From positions 62,001-126,000 of the forward strand of contig CAVTJL010000004.1 of the NCBI GenBank assembly GCA_963735065.1: DNA of 64,000 nucleotides, in the 5' to 3' direction. A program made the translations under genes and the position numbers. The DNA is from CAVTJL01 sp963735065. GTDB taxonomy: Bacteria; Pseudomonadota; Alphaproteobacteria; Geminicoccales; Geminicoccaceae. Shown here one piece after another: positions 1 through 8,251 of the stretch. The notes beneath the pieces are model-generated. The model was not told where the DNA came from. It saw only the letters and a list, made by a program, of their open reading frames with translations, and did not search any database. Numbering within the stretch: the first letter of the stretch is position 1; each line of letters opens with the position of its first letter.

Positions 1-768
1 CGCCAGGGCGAAGCCCATGGTGGCGAGGGAGATGGCAACGGCGCTGCGGGTTTCCGTGTAGTAGCTGCAAGCGAGCAGCGCCCCGACCGCGAAAGCCAAC
101 AGCCAGTATCGCTGTTGACGGGTGGCCATGAAGGTGGCGACTGGGATGCCAAGCGAGATGACGGCGGAGGTCGCGTTGGCGTGTCCGTGCAGGCCGGGGG
201 GGCGTTGCTGGACCTGCCAGGGTGGGATCGCCAGCTCGCTGGGAGCCAGGCCCACTGCCACCATGGTATCGTTCTGGCCCAGACTCTGGAAGACGAGAGG
301 GACGACGCACAGGCAGCAGCCCAGACAAAGGCCGGCGGCGAACCAGCTCAAATTGTGTGCCTTTTCCAGGAGCGGCGTCAAGGCCGCACAAAATGAAAGA
401 GCGAGCAGGAAGCGGATTGGAAAAACGAAGTCTCGGTAATCGCCTAGGTCTCGCAGAAGGATAAGCGCGTGCGCAAGGAACGGCAGGGCGAAGACGAGTC
501 CCAGGATAAGCATCGTCAGCATGTAATTAATACGATGAAAGCAAGCGCGGGCAGCGAGCGGTACCAACGCTACGCCGAGAAGATCCAACATTCTGAAGTC
601 ATACCCGGAGGCTGAAAAGAGAATGATGTTGAACGGTAATGTCAAGGCGCAAATGAACGTAACCGCCGTGGCGCCCCGCTCGGCCAGTCGGTGACCGGTG
701 TCCTCGCTGTCTGTCGGATGCCAAGCCCGCTCACCCTGCAGCTGGCGCCCGGCGGCCCAGGCCGTCAC
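1..768 (-). CDS. O-antigen ligase/polymerase-like membrane protein (partial, C-terminus outside window)
   Basis: The minus-strand frame is open from a GTG at 768 to the window edge (256 codons). The GTG overlaps the TGA of the upstream glycosyltransferase gene (GTGA), implying translational coupling. The product is very hydrophobic, with at least six likely membrane segments from residue about 35 on. Around residues 190-205 it has a GLHGHANATS motif, like the Arg/Gly/His-Asn loop of Wzy/WaaL O-antigen polymerases and ligases. Such proteins polymerise or transfer lipid-linked glycans at the periplasmic face of the inner membrane. Position at the end of an exopolysaccharide operon fits. Base composition is less GC-rich than its neighbours, common for polysaccharide polymerases. 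Ligase versus polymerase cannot be settled. Confidence 0.72.
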   Translation of the reverse strand, partial: MTAWAAGRQLQGERAWHPTDSEDTGHRLAERGATAVTFICALTLPFNIILFSASGYDFRMLDLLGVALVPLAARACFHRINYMLTMLILGLVFALPFLAHALILLRDLGDYRDFVFPIRFLLALSFCAALTPLLEKAHNLSWFAAGLCLGCCLCVVPLVFQSLGQNDTMVAVGLAPSELAIPPWQVQQRPPGLHGHANATSAVISLGIPVATFMATRQQRYWLLAFAVGALLACSYYTETRSAVAISLATMGFALA

Positions 769-1979
769 GTCCGACGCCTTCCCGCGGGCAACCGCGAAGG
801 AACCCGTGAGCCGATATCGGCGCCGTCCAGCGCGGTGCCGACCCGATCCACATATGCCGCGCGATGACCGACCTGGCCGACATCGCCCGCTCCCAGACGA
901 GCCTCCTGGACGACCTGCTCGTACACCGCGTGCATCTCTTCATTCATGCGGCTGGCGAGATGGTGGGTCTCGAACCGTCTGCGTGCCGCTGCGCCCATCC
1001 GCGCCATCGCCAGGCGGTCATGCTGCTCGAGCGCGCGCGCCAGCGCAGCCTCCTCCTCGAAGTCGAGTAGCAGCCCGGTCCTCTCGTGCTCGACGAGATG
1101 CGGGAATGGCCCCCGAGAGCTCGCAATGATCGGACGAGCGGCACGCATCGCCTCGAGCGCCACCTGCGGTAAGCCCTCCCATCGCGATGGCATCAGCACC
1201 GCGTCGCGGTCCGCGATCAGGCGCGGCACCTGCGAGCGCTCCACCCAGCTGCTGAACGTGACGTTGGGAGGGTGGCGGCTCTGCTCGCAGGCGGGGCTCA
1301 ACACGCTGGCCCCGACGACATTCACCTCCGCGAGGGTGGGTGGCACCGCCCTCATCTGGGCGAGCAGGAGATCCAGCCCTTTCTGCCGGTCGAAGCGGCC
1401 GAGGAACAAAAGCCGGAGTGGACCGGCGCCGGTTGGCGCCTGTGCCGGCGGACCTTGCGCAATGCCGGTCACGACGCATCTTATTTTGTCGCGCGGAAAG
1501 CCGTAGGCCTCAAGCACGAGCTCCTCGTGCGGCGACACGTTGATGACGGCATCCGTCCAAGGAAGGAGCGACCGCTCCACGACGCCGTACAGCGGCTTGA
1601 GGCGCGATTCCCGATACGTGTCGAAAGCCCAGCAGTGGGCACAGTAGACGATGGCGGCTTGCCATCCGCAGATCGCCTTCGATGCCCTCACCACGGCTCC
1701 GGCAAAGGAGCAGTGCGCATGCACCAGGTCAGGCTCGAACGCGCGGATCGTCTCCAGCAGGGATCGAGAGAGCGCGAGGCAGGAGCGTAGGCCACGGCCC
1801 GCTCGGGCGAAGCTGTGCACCTGCAGTCCGGGTTCCTGTGGCAGGTGGCTCAACTGGTCGCGCGGCACCAGGACGCCGATCCTGCCCGTGCCGTAGCGGC
1901 GAAGCTGCGCCGGCAGGAGCTCCTGCAGGTAGGTCGCGGGCCCGCCCGGCAAGGTCTCGCATACATGGAGCACGCGCAT
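765..1979 (-). CDS. Glycosyltransferase family 4 (GT-B fold)
   Basis: A 404-residue cytoplasmic protein with the two-domain GT-B layout. The N-terminal half carries the CETLPGGPATYL acceptor-side loop. The C-terminal nucleotide-sugar domain starts near residue 188 with FLGRFDRQKGLDLLL and contains the EX7E motif (E268 and E276 in EGLPQVALE). It would transfer a sugar from a nucleotide donor to the growing lipid-linked repeat unit; donor and linkage are unknown. The ATG directly follows the TAG of the upstream GT4 gene and the 3' end overlaps the polymerase gene, so it is a mid-operon gene. The last 40 residues or so are not conserved-looking. Confidence 0.85.
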   Translation of the reverse strand: MRVLHVCETLPGGPATYLQELLPAQLRRYGTGRIGVLVPRDQLSHLPQEPGLQVHSFARAGRGLRSCLALSRSLLETIRAFEPDLVHAHCSFAGAVVRASKAICGWQAAIVYCAHCWAFDTYRESRLKPLYGVVERSLLPWTDAVINVSPHEELVLEAYGFPRDKIRCVVTGIAQGPPAQAPTGAGPLRLLFLGRFDRQKGLDLLLAQMRAVPPTLAEVNVVGASVLSPACEQSRHPPNVTFSSWVERSQVPRLIADRDAVLMPSRWEGLPQVALEAMRAARPIIASSRGPFPHLVEHERTGLLLDFEEEAALARALEQHDRLAMARMGAAARRRFETHHLASRMNEEMHAVYEQVVQEARLGAGDVGQVGHRAAYVDRVGTALDGADIGSRVPSRLPAGRRRT

Positions 1980-3086
1980 CTACGTCTTGCTCTCGGTTAC
2001 GAGCTCAAGAAGCGCAGCCGCCGATCGGGGCCAGGAAAAGCGCCTCGCGCGCTCGTAGCCGCGGCGAACGAGCGCGCTGCGCAGCTCCGGGCTCTCGGCA
2101 AGCGACAGGATCGCTGCCAGCCAAGCGCGCGGCTCCGATGGCGGACAGAGCAGCGCCGCATCGCCGAGGACCTCCGGCATCGCCGAGGTGTTCGACGCGA
2201 TCACCGGGCATCCGCTGACCATGGCCTCGAGCGGCGGTATGCCGAAGCCTTCCTCCAAGGATGGAAAGGCGAACGCCAAGGCATTCCGGTAGAGATAGGC
2301 GAGGTCGGCATCAGTCGACCTGCCGACGTCGATGATCTCCGCCGCCCGCAGGCCACTCGCGCGGAACACGGAAGCATTCTTTCCGCCCGCTACGACAACA
2401 GCGATGCCGCGGCGCTTCAGCTCATCGGCGAGACCCAGCAGCACGCCCACATTCTTGTTCCTCGACACGCTGCCTAGCAGAAAGACATACGGCTTCGGGA
2501 TTGATCGGAAATCCAGCCGGGACGCCGCCGCCAAGTTCAGGAAATGCTCATGACCGTTCGGCACGACCGTGATGATCTTCGCATCGCCGGCTACATGGCG
2601 CGAAAGCTGCTCAGACGAATATTTGGAGACAGTGATCAGATACTGACTGGAGCGTGCAAGAACGGGCAACAGGATGCGATAGAACCAAACGAAACTCCTG
2701 GAGAAGTTGTCGGGAATGACATGCACGTTCGCATCGTGAATGCACAGGAGATTCCGGGTCATCAGGGGCGCCACGGAGCACAGGTTCAGCAGCGTGTTGC
2801 CGTTGCAGAACCACGGTAACGAGGTCTGCTCCCAGAGATGGCCGCGCCCCCAGCCGACCTTGCGGGCTCTTATGCGAGAGAACTGGGGCAGCTCGTAGTC
2901 GCCTGGCGGGCAAAGCAGCTCGATCGAGAGCGGATGCGACGGCGTCCGCTGCGACGACAGGATCGAGTCCAATGCGCGGGTTATCTCCCACGCATAGCGC
3001 TCCACGCCTGTGATGGGCCTAGGCACGAACCGGCCGTTGATGAGCACTTTGCGGGATCTGGCGTGGTTGGTTGGCATCGGCGCCAT
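1980..3086 (-). CDS. Glycosyltransferase family 4 (mannosyltransferase-like)
   Basis: A 368-residue GT-B enzyme. Near the N-terminus it has INGRFVPRPITGVERYAWE, the GVERY acceptor-loop signature of WbaZ/WcaI-like mannosyl/rhamnosyl transferases. The donor domain begins near residue 202 with LLGSVSRNKNVGVLL and carries EX7E (E279 and E287 in EGFGIPPLE). A different subfamily from the neighbouring GT4, so the two probably add different residues of the same repeat unit. Stop at 1980 abuts the next gene's ATG. The upstream sugar-phosphate transferase gene ends only 5 nt before, consistent with one transcript. Confidence 0.86.
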   Translation of the reverse strand: MAPMPTNHARSRKVLINGRFVPRPITGVERYAWEITRALDSILSSQRTPSHPLSIELLCPPGDYELPQFSRIRARKVGWGRGHLWEQTSLPWFCNGNTLLNLCSVAPLMTRNLLCIHDANVHVIPDNFSRSFVWFYRILLPVLARSSQYLITVSKYSSEQLSRHVAGDAKIITVVPNGHEHFLNLAAASRLDFRSIPKPYVFLLGSVSRNKNVGVLLGLADELKRRGIAVVVAGGKNASVFRASGLRAAEIIDVGRSTDADLAYLYRNALAFAFPSLEEGFGIPPLEAMVSGCPVIASNTSAMPEVLGDAALLCPPSEPRAWLAAILSLAESPELRSALVRRGYERARRFSWPRSAAALLELVTESKT

Positions 3087-3091
3087 CGCGT

Positions 3092-4522
3092 CTAGTACGC
3101 GTGCTCAGAGCGGAAGGCCGCAAGTACGGTGATCATAATAATACGGAGATCGAGAATTAGAGACCAATTCTCGATGTAATAGAGATCGTGCTCGATCCGC
3201 TTTCTCATCTTATGCAGCGTATCGGTCTCGCCGCGGTATCCGTTGACCTGCGCCCAGCCGGTGATGCCCGGCTTGACGCGGTGGCGTCGGAGATAGCCGT
3301 CGATGAGCTGGGAATAGTGGCGGTCGTGGGCGAGCGCGTGGGGCCGTGGGCCGACGAGGCTCATGTCACCCCTGATCACGTTCAGGAGCTGCGGCAGCTC
3401 GTCGAGGCTGGTGCGCCGCAGGAGCCTTCCGAGCGGCGTGATGCGCGGGTCACCCCGCACGGCCTGCCGAACCTGTGTCTCACCGGACGGATCGCAGCAT
3501 GCGCTGTACATGCTGCGGAACTTGAAGATCTCGATCACCTCTCTGTTGAATCCGTAGCGTGGTTGGCGGTAGAGCGCCGGTCCGGCTGAGCTCAGCTTGA
3601 TTGCCGCCGCAATCACGAGCAGAAGCGGCAGGAGGAGAATCAAGGCGAGGAGCGCCAGCGTGCGGTCGAGTGCCTCCTTTGTCAGGTACCGCCAACCGTC
3701 GATCGGGCGTCTTTGCAGCAGGACCAGCGGCTGAGAGCCGAGCATGGCGGCGCCGAGCACCGGCACCCCCTCGGCTACCGGCTGCGGCGCCCAGGCGACC
3801 TCGACCGGTACTTGGCGCAGGTGCTCCAGTACCGTTTCCAGCGTTGGATCGAGGCAAGGGCCGAGCAGCACCACTTGGTCGATCTCGTGCTCGACCAGCC
3901 GCTGCTCGAGCAGATCGAGATCGCTCCAGGACCCGGATAGGTCGTTCGGCAATCGCACCGTCAGATTGATCTGCAGGTTCGTCTGGCGCGCGGCCAAGCG
4001 CGTGGCGCATGCGTCGACCAGCCTCGTGTCGCCGACCAGAGCGACGCGATGCTCCAGCTGGCGGAACATCCGGCGCCCGATGGCGCCCTGGAGAAGCAGC
4101 CGAAAGACGATCAGGCCCAGCGCGCCGAGCAGCAGCCAATAGCCGATCCACAGCCGCGACACCTCGTGCGCAGCGCGGACGGCATAGAGGAACACGAGGA
4201 CGGCGCCGATCGTGACCAGCCAGGCCGCGAGCAGGCGGGACAGATATAGCTGCACCCGTCCCATCCGCCGCAGATCGTAGACGCCGAAGAGCGGCAGGAG
4301 ATGGCCGGCAAGGAGGATGCCGAGCACGAGGCTGGCGGTGAGAATGCCGGGCGTCTCGCCGAACGGAAAGCGGAACTGCGCTGCAACTGTGCCGGCGAGC
4401 GCCAGGAGGCACAAGTCAGTCAGACGCACCCCCATGAGGAAGAGGCGTCGTGTGCTGTCGACAGAGCGGCGAGGCCTGCGTCCGCCTCGCACGCGCAAGC
4501 CGACGAAATCGGCCTCCATCAT
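3092..4522 (-). CDS. Undecaprenyl-phosphate sugar-1-phosphate transferase (WcaJ/ExoY-type initiating enzyme)
   Basis: A 476-residue polyprenyl glycosylphosphotransferase. The N-terminal part holds about four hydrophobic segments, followed by a CoA-binding-like Rossmann region. A further hydrophobic hairpin near residues 290-310 precedes the catalytic domain with KFRSMY, DELPQLLNVIRGDMSLVGPRP and KPGITGWAQVNGYRGET. These are the hallmark blocks of the bacterial sugar transferase family. It loads the first sugar phosphate onto undecaprenyl phosphate at the inner membrane and so commits the lipid carrier to polysaccharide synthesis. Length matches the WcaJ class rather than the short ExoY class. 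The sugar is probably glucose or galactose, by family only. Confidence 0.9.
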   Translation of the reverse strand: MMEADFVGLRVRGGRRPRRSVDSTRRLFLMGVRLTDLCLLALAGTVAAQFRFPFGETPGILTASLVLGILLAGHLLPLFGVYDLRRMGRVQLYLSRLLAAWLVTIGAVLVFLYAVRAAHEVSRLWIGYWLLLGALGLIVFRLLLQGAIGRRMFRQLEHRVALVGDTRLVDACATRLAARQTNLQINLTVRLPNDLSGSWSDLDLLEQRLVEHEIDQVVLLGPCLDPTLETVLEHLRQVPVEVAWAPQPVAEGVPVLGAAMLGSQPLVLLQRRPIDGWRYLTKEALDRTLALLALILLLPLLLVIAAAIKLSSAGPALYRQPRYGFNREVIEIFKFRSMYSACCDPSGETQVRQAVRGDPRITPLGRLLRRTSLDELPQLLNVIRGDMSLVGPRPHALAHDRHYSQLIDGYLRRHRVKPGITGWAQVNGYRGETDTLHKMRKRIEHDLYYIENWSLILDLRIIMITVLAAFRSEHAY

Positions 4523-4633
4523 CGATCAGGCACCCCCACGGCTTGAGCATTTCGGTTGTTGCGGCTTCGCCTCGGGCGTCCGCTCCGCCATAGGTCTGGC
4601 CCGCTCAGAGCGGCTCCCGATGGCTACCCAGCC

Positions 4634-5632
4634 TCAGTCGAAGAACATCTCAGGAATCCTCGCACCGTGCCCCCACACGTCGCCCATGGCACGGTCGAAC
4701 GCCGGAGGATCAAACTTCTCCGTTCGACCGTTCGGGTAATGCGTGATCTCGCCGAAATATATTCGACCGTTGTGATTGTATAGATCGATGCGAGCAAACT
4801 CAAAGTCACTCCCGAGAAGCTCGGCGATAGCGATCATCTCCCGAAGATTTTCCGGCTTCTTCACGGGCGCCTTGGAGCGCGGGTAGTCGGTTCCCCAGTC
4901 GACGGCGAGCGGGCGCCAGTCTTCATCGAACAGACGGTACGCATGCTCGCCGAAGCGATCGACATGAACGTCGATCAGCCGTACCTTGCCATGGAACGTC
5001 AAGAACTTATAGTCGTCGGGTGCTTTATTGTTCTCGCTCAGCAGAAGCTCCTCGGCGACGACACGCGGCGTGATGTGTTTGTACGCCCACTCCTTGTAGA
5101 GGTCGAAGAAGTTGGTCTGAAGCCAGGCGTCCGCCTCGGCGACGACATGGGCCCAGTCGACCTGGCGTTTGTCCCGCACGAGGAGGTTCATGTTGCTCCC
5201 GTGCGTCGCCTTCAGCGCGAAGGCGTTCGGCAGTGCATCCGCCCTGATCGCGTGCGCATCGCTAGCCACAAGGTAGAGCGGGATCAGATAGTCGGGCCCG
5301 ATCCGCGCCGCCACGTAGGCCCGGACATCGTGCTTGTCCGTCGTCAGGACGTACGCCGGATTTTTGTCGAACAACTTCTTGTGCTGAAGTCGCTCGTGGA
5401 AGGTCATGGGTGACCGGAAGGTGCGGAGCTCGCCCGTGGCACAATAATGATCCAGGATCGTGAAGAGGCGCGGCGAGAGGCCGTGGCGCAGCTCGAATAC
5501 GGCGCGACGGAGAACCTTCTCGCGGATCAGGGGGCGCCGCCAATGCCCGTCGGCCCGGAATGCCGCCAGCGCAAGGCGCCCGAGCCCTCCGGTCCGCTCC
5601 TTGCCGCCTCCGCCGATGATGCCCGTGACCAC
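4634..5632 (-). CDS. TupA-like ATP-grasp protein
   Basis: A 332-residue protein of the ATP-grasp family named after TupA of teichuronopeptide synthesis. Visible blocks: KKLFDKNPAYVLTTDKHDVR, LPNAFALKATHGSNMN (nucleotide-binding lysine region), VVAEELL, DYKFLTFHGKVRLIDVHVDR and the terminal FGEITHYPNGRTEKF with metal-binding Glu and Asn. The start is taken as GTG at 5632, preceded by GGAG 8 nt upstream; an ATG at 5752 would overlap the upstream gene by over 100 bases. In polysaccharide loci these proteins are thought to attach amino acids or other acids to sugars; the substrate here is unknown. Not related to the tungstate-binding TupA near 56.3 kb despite the name. Confidence 0.8.
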   Translation of the reverse strand: MVTGIIGGGGKERTGGLGRLALAAFRADGHWRRPLIREKVLRRAVFELRHGLSPRLFTILDHYCATGELRTFRSPMTFHERLQHKKLFDKNPAYVLTTDKHDVRAYVAARIGPDYLIPLYLVASDAHAIRADALPNAFALKATHGSNMNLLVRDKRQVDWAHVVAEADAWLQTNFFDLYKEWAYKHITPRVVAEELLLSENNKAPDDYKFLTFHGKVRLIDVHVDRFGEHAYRLFDEDWRPLAVDWGTDYPRSKAPVKKPENLREMIAIAELLGSDFEFARIDLYNHNGRIYFGEITHYPNGRTEKFDPPAFDRAMGDVWGHGARIPEMFFD

Positions 5633-5643
5633 GTGCGCTGCTC

Positions 5644-6976
5644 CTAGCCGCCGAGGCTCGGTACGGTGCGGGCTGGCGTGTGGTAGATGCCTCCTGTCGT
5701 GCCGGTCGCCAGCATGGGACACTGCTCGCACCGCGGCACCACGAGGCTGCACTGGTCGATGTGGCAGCCGACGGTCCTTCCCTGGAGGGCCAGCGCCACG
5801 CGCTCCAGGCGTTGCCTCATCTGCCCCTTGACCAGCACCACGTCGCCGGGGCGGAGATCCGCGCGCACGGCCTGAGCGGCAGCCAGCCAGCTCCTGCCCG
5901 CATGGTGGACGTCGCAGCGGGCGAGCCCGGCACGAGCGGCGCCCGCGCGATAGCTCTGAAATGCTCTCTTTCCTCCCACGACGATGACCCGGCTTGCGAT
6001 CGTCGCCAGCCGCTGCCCGATCCGGCGGTAGTGCGGGCCCGCGCTGCCGGGTGGCGCCTCGATCTCGCCGAGCACCACGATCCGCCGCCCCGGCACCTCC
6101 GCCATCACGTCGAGCGCCACGTCGATCAATTCGATCGGCGCCTTGAAGTCGTCACGGATCACCCATGCGCCGTTGGCCAGCTCAACCGGCTGCAGGCGCC
6201 CGGGCCTGGGCACCACGGCCTCGAGGGCGGCAGCCAGCCGTGCCAAGGGCCGCCCCTCGACCCAGGCCACCGCGACGGCGGCCAGGATCGGGTACATCAT
6301 GGTCCGGCCGAGCAGTCGTGCCCGGAGCTCGTAGGTCGTCCCGCCAACCTCGACCGTGAGGCGGGTGCCATAGGGCCAGTCGAGCACCGCCTTGCTCGCG
6401 CGCACGTCGTTGTCAGCGCCGAAGCCGAAGGTCACGACGCGGCCTTGCGTCGAGCCCGCCATCGCCCGGACGTGCGGATCGTCGCCATTCAGCACGACGG
6501 TGCCGCCCTTGCGCAGGCCGCGCAGCATCTGTGCCTTCTCGTCCCGCGTGTCCGCGAGCGTGCCGAGGCTCTGGCTGTGCTCGCTGCCGATCGAGGTGAC
6601 CACGACGATGTCCGGCCGCATCATGTCGGCGTAGCGGATCATCTGACCCTTGCCGTCGATCCCGACCTCGATCACGGCATGACCTTGCCAGGGGACGAGT
6701 GCCCAGCACGGCGAGCGCCAGGTCGGCGTCGGCGTTGCCCGGGGGCGGCCAGGCGACGGGCCTGTCCAGCACGGCCGCCACCGCGGCGGTGGTCGTGCTC
6801 TTGCCATAGGAGCCGATCACCACGGCCGCGCGCGTGCGGCTGCCCAAGGTGCGCCGATGGAGCTTCGCCAAGGGCCGCGCCACGGGCCAGGCGTGCGCCC
6901 TCAAGCCGAGGTAGATGCGCCTGCGCCCCAGGGGCGTCGCGAGGAGGCCGGGAATTTCTTGCAGGCGAGGAGCCAT
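5644..6976 (-). pseudogene. Mur-ligase-like (MurF-type) amide ligase, reading frame interrupted by one base
   Basis: Two overlapping minus-strand frames form one protein of about 440 residues. From ATG 6976 the first frame carries the Mur-ligase P-loop VVIGSYGKSTTTAA (residues 52-65). The second frame continues with IEVGIDGKGQM, PDIVVVTSIGSEHSQSLGT, VLNGDDPHVRAM and VLGEIEAPPGSAGPHYRRIG to the stop at 5644. Removing one C from the CCCC run (GGGG at 6691-6694 on the plus strand) restores the frame exactly. Mur ligases join amino acids or peptides to UDP-linked or carboxyl acceptors using ATP. In an exopolysaccharide operon beside an ATP-grasp protein this suggests peptide decoration rather than peptidoglycan synthesis. 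The C-terminus has an unusual four-cysteine stretch (CHIDQC, CEQC). Confidence 0.75.
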
Positions 6977-8158
6977 GTTGTCGGTGCCGCCACGATGTGA
7001 TTTTCAATTACAAGATGAGACGTCTTGGCGTCTCATCGGCTATTGGTCATAAGTCGAAGCAGACATCTCGCGACTATGCCCAATCCGGAGAGTGGGCCCG
7101 CGGCTTTCTCTGAAGGGCGGCTACTCCCATTGGAGTGGGCCTTCCGCAGCTTGCTTGCGAAGGCTCAGTTCGGCCGCTCGGAAGCGCCTCCTGCCCCGCG
7201 CGCGATCGCATCGCGTGGTGCCTCTGCGGCCCACCCTCCCCACAGTCCACGGAACCGAGGGCGGCGTGCATAAGTATCTGAGCATACCATCCAATCAGAC
7301 GTGCATATCCGGGAAGCGGTCATCTTGGACAATCCACTTGTTGTGGCCCGGCCCGTTAATCGAAGCCGAAGCCTAGACCGATAGCGTGACGTGGCAGGGC
7401 GCCGTCGATCGGCGGTTCATAGGACTGTGGTTCGGTGCCCTCTTCGCATTCTGGGATAAGGATAAAGTATGAAAACATAATTCTCGTCAACGGCGTTGTT
7501 TGGTGAACTATTCGGTAGAATGGCTCCTTGAAGGAGAGAAGATCGTGCTGCGGTGTATAGGAAATGTTGAGCACTTAGCTCACGTTGAGAGCGAACATGT
7601 TATAGTCGCTGTTCGCGGCACAGCCGACCATCTCGATAGATGACCGATCAGGCGGGCGACTGGCTGCCCTGGTGGGCACCTGGGATGGGGTGCGACGGGC
7701 ACTGGCTCGAGCGCGGTCGTGACCGCGCCCTGTCGCACGGCCCCCTCACCATCACCGCGCGGCGTGCCGTCAGATACTACGACGTACAAGGCGCACGGCT
7801 CGACCAGCCGATGGCCTCCGGCGATGAGGCAGCACGATGGTCACCACCGGCGGCGGGGTGGGAGGTCATGCTCGGCTCGAGCAGGTCGCCGGTCGGGCGG
7901 CACGAGTTGGAAGAGGCGGGCTCGTGTTTGTCGCCAGCCAGGTGGTTCGCCCCCGCCGTGTTGCCGAGCGCGTGAACGCGAACGTCGCGGCGACCTCCGG
8001 CCGCCTTGTCCACCGCTCAATCGGCTGACCCGCGTTGGCGGGCGGGTCGCCAGATCGGCCCGGGAAGTGCGCCGCTGTCCATTGCCTAGTCAGCAGCAGC
8101 CCGCTGGGAGCGCCGCACGGGAGGTTGCCGGCTATTTCGCGTTATGGATGAGTTCGGC
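6977..8158. other. Gene-poor, lower-GC intergenic stretch
   Basis: About 1.2 kb between the divergent Mur-ligase-like and glycosidase genes. GC drops between roughly 7260 and 7640. Short open frames exist on both strands but none has recognisable family motifs or a convincing ribosome-binding site. A 72-codon minus-strand frame (7356-7574) could be the remnant of a lost gene. The segment also holds the inverted repeat at 7014-7037 and the likely glycosidase promoter at its right border. Confidence 0.45.
7014..7037. promoter_or_regulatory. Perfect 9-bp inverted repeat upstream of the exopolysaccharide operon
   Basis: GATGAGACG at 7014-7022 is repeated inverted as CGTCTCATC at 7029-7037, separated by 6 bases. 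It lies 38 bases upstream of the Mur-ligase-like start (6976) and is followed, in the direction of that gene, by TTGTAATT. It could be an operator for a dimeric regulator or a hairpin in the 5' leader of the exopolysaccharide transcript. Confidence 0.45.
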
Positions 8159-8188
8159 TTGACATTAGACATCAAGGAGAGGAATAAA
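8159..8188 (+). promoter_or_regulatory. Putative sigma-70 promoter of the secreted glycosidase
   Basis: A consensus -35 TTGACA at 8159-8164 is followed after 17-18 bases by GAATAA/AATAAA (8182-8188). Transcription would start near 8195, leaving a leader of about 55 bases before the ATG at 8252. Confidence 0.45.
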
Positions 8189-8251
8189 CCGAGAGTCTGA
8201 GAGTCTTATCATCGTGTATGGGCGACCAAACCTCAATGAAGGGTATGAAGG

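Noticed and set aside
4634..5632. Tungstate-binding TupA
   Set aside because: The name is shared but the protein is a cytoplasmic ATP-grasp enzyme; the tungstate protein is at 56336-57163.
7356..7574. 72-codon minus-strand frame in the low-GC stretch
   Set aside because: Less biased composition hints at a remnant, but no family could be assigned and no start signal is clear; mentioned only in the intergenic note.
7640..7975. 111-codon plus-strand frame upstream of the glycosidase
   Set aside because: No recognisable motif, no convincing ribosome-binding site, and other frames are equally open.
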